Assembly (NCBI GenBank): GCA_036245805.1
Contig: BTRK01000001.1
Coordinates: forward strand, 19,413,087 to 19,477,086
DNA from: Pristionchus mayeri
Taxonomy: Eukaryota > Nematoda > Chromadorea > Rhabditida > Neodiplogasteridae
Reading direction: 5' to 3'
Length of the DNA: 64,000 bases
The notes under the pieces are model-generated. The model saw only the letters and a list, made by a program, of their open reading frames with translations. It searched no databases and had not been told where the DNA came from. This document shows, one piece after another, positions 58,877 to 64,000 of the stretch; within the stretch, counting starts at the first letter, position 1; every line of letters starts with the position of its first letter. The position numbers and the translations under genes are program-made.

Positions 58877-59584
58877 TTTTTCCTTTCTAATCTTGCACAA
58901 TGAGAGATGCCTTTAATCTTCAGAATATATAATTAAAACCTTATCTAAAAATCGCGTTTTCTAAATTTCCTTTGTAGTGTCAACAAGTGAGCATCATTGG
59001 AAAATATAATACAGCAATTGGGAAGCTATAATTGTTGTATGATGATATTGCTTTGGATTTAGAATGAGTGAAAAATAGCTGGAAATAAGCGCATTGTAAA
59101 CGGAAAGGATGCCAGTGACACTTGTGAGACGGGAGGAATATGAGACGTTCGGTGCAAGAACCTCGCACGATTTTTTGCATTTTTTTCTTTGTATGACATG
59201 TAGTGGACATCTATCAGAACAGTGGAAGGCTCGGGTTCCTTTTTGTTCATATCCTCCTCTTCCACAATGCGAGATGACTTCAGAACAGAAAAATATACTA
59301 GAACGGAGCGCAAGCATAAAATAGAACGAGAATGTTCTATAAATTGAGGTACAACTTCATGATCGCACGAATCTATACTACGCTGGATTCTTTTCTACAC
59401 CAACGTTGGCAGGCTAGAGTTGGCAGAGGTTGAGCTAATCAATGATTTGCCAGTTTCACCATCAGATGGTGAGCATTCGCAGAAAACTTGCGGTAAGATA
59501 CTCGATAGGCGAAGATTTGTCAAGGAAAGCTTTTTCTGACGCTTTTATTTTAACAACTCATTTATCATATAAATATTGGGAACA
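58877..59584. other. Intergenic, contains a diverged third SINE tail
   Basis: Apart from the SINE-like tail near 59205-59280, there is nothing recognisable; short ORFs only. Confidence 0.45.
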
Positions 59585-60084
59585 TTAAGCACTGGGAGTG
59601 GTGGATCTCTCTCTTCTTCCTTGACCTTCTCCTCTCTCTCCCCTCGGTCCTCCACTGAATCCGTTGGGCGCTCCGGAGAATCCTGGTCCTCCCTCAGGGC
59701 GGCCTGGGAAACCATCAGGAATGCCCGAGAAGCCATAAGGAGGGACGGAGAAACCAGAAGGAGGCTGGCCAGTGAATCCACCTTGAGAAGGAGAACCGTA
59801 GTAGGGTGATGGCTGGAATATAGAAAATGATACAAGAGCTTATTTTGTGCATCATTTTAGAAGTGGTCATTTTAGAGGGTGAAAAATAAAATATTCCAAA
59901 TTTATCAGTGAGTTAAAAAAACACTTTTTAAATTACCAGTTCTAAAATGATACACCCCGCTTATTTTTGGGAAATTACTAGGTTATACACATATTTCTAC
60001 TAGTTGCCAAAGTCAATGGTCCTAATCGTTCACCTTAGCCATAACAGCGAAGACGATTGCAAGAAGGATGAAGAGAATTCTCAT
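59585..60084 (-). CDS. Secreted Gly/Phe/Pro-rich peptide, 92 aa
   Basis: Two exons, 60034-60084 and 59585-59812, phase 0. Exon 1 encodes exactly a signal peptide, MRILFILLAIVFAVMAK. Exon 2 encodes the mature chain: PSPYYGSPSQGGFTGQPPSG, then repeated (G/P)xGFS or GFPG units, then a basic tail (RGERGEGQGRRERSTTPSA). Signal peptide in its own exon plus Gly-rich aromatic repeats is the layout of nematode epidermal antimicrobial-like peptides or cuticle/eggshell matrix peptides; which one is not decidable. RR near the C-terminus could be a processing site. GCTGACATTC precedes the start, with a TATA-like TTTTATACCC about 40 bp upstream (60125). Confidence 0.75.
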
Positions 60085-60768
60085 ATTGAAAGGCAGATGA
60101 GCTGACATTCATTCCTCTCGCTCGCCTTTTATACCCAGAGGATGGAACTGAACAGTCAAAGTTGTGGACGAGATCTTTCTCGAAAGCCGATCAAGTTGTG
60201 TTTCCATCGTCTGCTCAGGGGAAAAACAAGTAATGACACCGAACTTCGGTATCGGAGTGATCCTGCAATTGGAAGTGACTCATTCCTGCACAGATTAATC
60301 CGAGATTGTTTCCATGACTGGTCATCTCACTATTATTTGTGCTCAAAATGTCCTTATCCATGTTTACATCACAAAATGGGCAAAAGCGTATTTTGAATCA
60401 AATTAATTTCCCCTGATACGAAAATGGGCAGTTTATTTGTGCTTGCCGAGGGAATTGGACTACATTGTGATAAAGATCAGAAAGAGCACGCACTTCATGA
60501 AAAATGGGCGTACTTGGACTATTCACTCTCGACTATCCTTTCTGAAAGGGGGAATTTGTGCAAGGATGCTTTCCGTTTTCAAACGGAATCTCTTGCACCC
60601 CTTCATCAATTCTTATTCACATTTCACGAATACTCTCATTAGCGGATTAATGAACATGAACAAAATGCGCGCGAAGACAGAAAAACTAAAGTGCTACTTG
60701 ATTAGCCTTTTCCCAAGGGGTCAGATTCCCTTACTAACAGCGAAGAACAAGTTGAGTTATACCTTGCC
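60085..60768. other. Intergenic, no gene seen
   Basis: Divergent region between the secreted peptide (-) and the GPCR (+). ORFs at 60424-60642 and 60437-60772 (+) overlap in different frames and have no family features. Confidence 0.5.
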
Positions 60769-62370
60769 ATGAATCTCCGTGGTGGAATTGAATGCATTAA
60801 TATTGGTTAGTTTGATAATTCTTTGATGAATTATGGTCGTCGATATCACATAAGTCAAGGTTTCTTCATTTCAGCCATTGGCATCCTCTCGAACATCCTT
60901 CTCATTTATCTCGTTTCTCGATTCAGTAAGAAGAACATGGGAACATACAAATATCTGCTGATAATCTTCGCCAGCTACGATCTCTATTTGACTGTTATTC
61001 ATGCAATTATCGAACCGGTAACACCGAAAAATGCTATTTTTTCTAAATCCGTTAATCAGAAAATCTACAACTTTGGCACAGTCTTCACTCTCCATTCTTC
61101 CCGATTTCCTCACGATATCGTAAGCGTTCATCGTTTTCATTGTACAGAATTCTTTCTCAGTGGCTCACGATGCTCTACGTTGCTTCCTTCACTGTGCCAT
61201 TCGCTCTAACAAACGTCAACTTCCTCCATCGGTACTGGGCCGTCAAAAAGTTGAGAGCATTTTTAATCTTTTAAAAACTGCGGAATTCCAGACCAACAAA
61301 CCTCAGCCTATTCACATCTCCGCGCTTTGTACTTCTTCTTTCCATGTACCCTATTGGGCAGGGCGTTGGATGGTAAAATTAATTAATTAATTATTTAATT
61401 AATTAAATTGTTGTTCAGGGCGGTTCTCTCTTGCCAGGTTCCGATCGACGATTCTCACTTTGTGGAGGACTATTACTTTTCCAAGTTCAACACAACAATC
61501 ACCGGATGGAGAGTGCTCCATCATTGGGTCAGCATTTCGATCAGAAGGGCACTATGTCGGATGAGAACTATGACGGCATGTCGGGTTTGATATATCAAAG
61601 GCGGAATTAGTCATAGTTCTCTTTCGATCTATTGTGGATCAGAAGACCGTTGAAATCAATTGACTCATAGGAAAATGGGCAGTTCAACCTGCCTGCCTTC
61701 ATGATCATCTTCATCGGAATTATGATGATGGCCTTCAACTTCACCCTCGCATTCTTCCTTTCGAGTCAGACGATCGCTGAGATAAGGAAGGCTAAGTCCT
61801 TCTCCCCAAACTTCAGAGAACTCCAGATCAAGATTCTTCGAGCTCTATTTGCTCAGGTTTTAAATTTCAACATATTTATCCAATTTGAAAGAAATGCAAG
61901 CGGTTGAAGGATCTCTATGGATGTTTAAGACAGAATTCTGAAGTCTCGGTTACAGGAGGAGGGTAGAAAATCAAAGATCAAACTGTAACTCCGATTCCAT
62001 TCAGACGGCCGTCCCCGTCCTCTTCGTCTACATTCCTTTCGGATGCGCGATGACGTTCCCTCTTCTGAAGATCAACGACGTCATCCAGATATCGAATCTC
62101 TGCATGACAATCACTTCTTTCTTTCCGGTAGGAATGAGAAATTATACTTTAAATCAATGATTTTGTAGGCTTGGGACGGAATAGTTGTTATCCTACTGAT
62201 CAAGGACTACAGGTAAGAGAAGTCTACAATAGTGCCTTCTTAATTTAAATCTTCCCTGAATCAGGGACGGCTTGCACTCGGTGATCTGCCGAAGTCAGAA
62301 GTCTACTTCGAATGAGACCACGGTCTTCATGACGCAGATGAACACCACGTCGTCGTTGAGACTCGAGTGA
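60769..62370 (+). CDS. Seven-transmembrane chemoreceptor, Str superfamily, possibly disrupted
   Basis: Exons 60769-60805, 60875-61017, 61060-61119, 61161-61249, 61292-61372, one from about 61418, then 61671-61856, 62005-62127, 62169-62212 and 62265-62370. TM1 is AIGILSNILLIYLVSRFSKK; TM2 is YLLIIFASYDLYLTVIHAII; TM4 is MLYVASFTVPFALTNVNFLH; TM5 is LPAFMIIFIGIMMMAFNFTL; TM6 is ALFAQTAVPVLFVYIPFG; TM7 ends AWDGIVVILLIKDYRDG. The tail carries several Thr/Ser. Str-type receptors detect chemicals in sensory neurons. Between TM4 and TM5 (about 61500-61670) no intron both keeps frame and links TTITGW to the coding-looking ENYDGMSGLIYQ and ENGQFN; a 20-base 'intron' would be needed, so a frameshift or pseudogene is possible. 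Confidence 0.8.
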
Positions 62371-63506
62371 AGGAAGGCAACATGTTGATGGGTCGAATAA
62401 AACATGTTTAACAGGATTTGTTCTCGAACCCCGATACTTACTGACATCAAAGACTCATTGTGTCAATCTTTCAATGTCTTTGTGTAATTTTTCTGCCTCA
62501 TCTTCAACACTAATCGCCACGACGAAAGATAAATGATCTATGAAATTCTGTTAGTGTGAATTTATAGAATGCAATTACCATAATGCAGCTATTTCAACTT
62601 GATAAAGTCACACGATGTGATCTCTATTCTTTGTCCATCACAAACCATAATAGAACATCGTGTGATCTACAGAAAAGGAGAAATAATAATCGTCCGTTAT
62701 TAGCTCGATCCCCAGGGACAGTGCTGTACCGTTCCATTTGCACTTACAAACATCAACTATCTGCATCGATACTGGAATGTTAAAAAATCAGGAAATCTCA
62801 CGTTTTTAGGTGCAAAAACAATGGCATTTGTGCTTCATCCGAACATTATACATCCTTTATATTTTGCATCGATAAAGTTGCTGAAATTGATTGATCACTG
62901 GAGCATGATAAGTCGCTCCATTTTATATGCGGTCTCGTATATCCGTTCTACTGAAAGTTGGTGCAAACCCTGAAATTTGTTTGATTTCAACATGGTACTC
63001 GATCAGAGTTGCGAAAGAGTACGTAGATTTTACAGACAGACTCCCATGAACCTTCCAGCTGAGGGCAGTACTTGGAAACCAGGAAAGCAGTGGGTATTAA
63101 GAAAAGTTCACTCAGAGAACAGGCACAGACTATTTCAGATGCTCCGCGCCCGTTCATAATAGATAATCGTGTGTTACGTATTTAGGGCCCGCCTTATGCA
63201 AGCCGAGTCTTCTCCATAGCTTTGGAACTCGATTAATTGTTAATATATCTCATATTCTTTCATAGCAAAGTGAAGATAGGAAGGATTACATTATTTCTTC
63301 TCTTTTCACATCATTTCTTGAACCCTCCCTCATCTCCTGTCTTTTCTCTATGCGTGCCCTTATATTGCTACCTCCTCATTCATATAAGGGTTAATGTGTT
63401 TCTCGAAGTACGGAGTTACAACCTCAGTCGGTGTTATGCTAATGACATCTCATTCAAACCATCCCTCTATCTTCTTGCCGACCACTCAAACTGGGATGGG
63501 GCCACC
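62371..63506. other. Intergenic with a GPCR fragment
   Basis: Apart from the receptor fragment at 62728-62788, there are only short ORFs. Inverted short matches (TCACACGATGTGATC and CATCGTGTGATC) occur near 62609 and 62655. It probably includes the 5' UTR of the retrotransposon. Confidence 0.45.
62728..62788 (+). pseudogene. Fragment of a second Str-type receptor
   Basis: Translates as TVPFALTNINYLHRYWNVKK, matching TVPFALTNVNFLHRYWAVKK of the TM4-loop exon of the upstream receptor at 17 of 20 positions. Upstream and downstream sequence does not continue the receptor, so this is the remnant of a tandem duplicate. Confidence 0.75.
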
Positions 63507-64000
63507 ATGAGAGGAGATAGGGAGAAAGATCTCTCGCCGCCAAGCTCCCTTAGTCTGCAGCGATCACGCAATGAAACTAGGCTTTTAATAGAAAGTAAGG
63601 GACTGGATTTCAATGGAACCGGATTTCTTGTGGCGCAGCAACTCGCCTCTCACGTAATCTTCCACTCGGTGAATGACATATTGTCGTTCATTGACGTCCC
63701 ACCTCTTGGCTTGCGTGTCATCACCGTATACGCCCCTACGACCAGTCACTCGGACCAAGATTACGACGCCATTTTGAATGAGTTAGGTGCACTCGTGGAT
63801 TCCTCCTCCCGTAGTGTTCGTCTACCTGGGGGAGGTAGGGGTCACGTAGTTGTCACTGGCGACTTCAATGCGAAGATAGGACGACGTCTGTCGGAGGATG
63901 AGCACTATATTGGACGACACGGCCTAGGAGACAGAAATGATCGAGGCCAATGTCTCCTCGACTTTTGCACTGAGTCAAAACTGTTCGTTCACAACACGCG
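63507..64000 (+). mobile_element. Non-LTR retrotransposon, endonuclease domain (runs off right edge)
   Basis: An ORF open to the window end from ATG 63507 (MRGDREKDLSPPSSLSLQRS). It contains GLDFNGTGFLVAQQL, VITVYAPTTSHSDQDYD, VVVTGDFNAKIG and IGRHGLGDRNDRGQCLLDF, the ordered motifs of the apurinic-like endonuclease (EEP) domain that precedes reverse transcriptase in RTE/CR1-type LINEs. GDFNAKIG carries the catalytic Asp and Asn. It nicks target DNA to prime reverse transcription. No stop within the visible 164 codons; reverse transcriptase would lie to the right. The true start is uncertain. Confidence 0.85.

Noticed and set aside
59576..59809. 77-aa Ser-rich plus-strand ORF
   Set aside because: Antisense shadow of the Gly/Phe-rich secreted peptide exon.

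Overview
This is a gene-dense nuclear window from a nematode, most likely a rhabditid relative of Caenorhabditis. The evidence is the short introns with GT...(TTTTC)AG borders, trans-splice-like acceptors a few bases before start codons, closely packed operon-like genes, and nematode-specific families: a class-P sperm-specific MSP-domain protein, a str-type chemoreceptor and a cyn-10-like cyclophilin. None of the real genes is a single long ORF. I rebuilt them exon by exon, requiring reading phase to match across each junction.

Layout. 0.8-1.8 kb (-): start of an MFS/SLC22-like transporter that runs off the left edge. 4.2-16.2 kb (+): a complete choline transporter-like (CTL/SLC44, chtl-1) gene with two possible first exons. 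16.8-17.2 kb (-): a 92-aa secreted protein, convergent with chtl-1. 19.0-19.4 kb (-): SSP/MSP-domain protein. 21.3-21.6 kb (-): a 47-aa probably lipid-anchored microprotein. 23.0-24.4 kb (-): profilin. 28.0-31.6 kb (-): a 373-aa coiled-coil protein of unknown function, whose third intron holds a 130-aa single-pass membrane protein on the opposite strand (29.4-30.0 kb). 34.6-36.6 kb (+): a multi-span membrane protein. 37.6-45.7 kb (-): a large-ectodomain SLC10 (bile acid/Na+ symporter family) protein whose introns are full of repeats. 50.0-55.0 kb (+): cyn-10-like cyclophilin, an acidic 83-aa protein and a third small gene, spaced about 100 bp apart like an operon; 55.6-57.0 kb (+): a GNAT acetyltransferase. 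59.6-60.1 kb (-): a Gly/Phe-rich secreted peptide. 60.8-62.4 kb (+): a str-like GPCR with a degraded copy fragment downstream. 63.5 kb to the end (+): the endonuclease domain of a non-LTR retrotransposon.

Repeats and mobile DNA: a 529-bp fold-back element with a TA target duplication inserted in a 98-bp tandem repeat; a 960-bp terminal-inverted-repeat element flanked by an 11-bp direct repeat; tRNA-derived SINE heads; a 220-bp tandem family; and a partial exon duplication inside an intron. Two short motifs recur throughout. TAC(C/A)GTA fills introns and often forms the 5' splice site (GTACGGTA). GATCAAAGATC recurs between and within genes.

The genes do not form one pathway. The clear functional grouping is the 50-55 kb operon-like series. 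The chtl-1/profilin pairing resembles the C. elegans X-chromosome neighbourhood F35C8 as I remember it. No CRISPR, rRNA gene, intact tRNA gene, virus or toxin gene was seen. Long non-coding stretches are listed as such.
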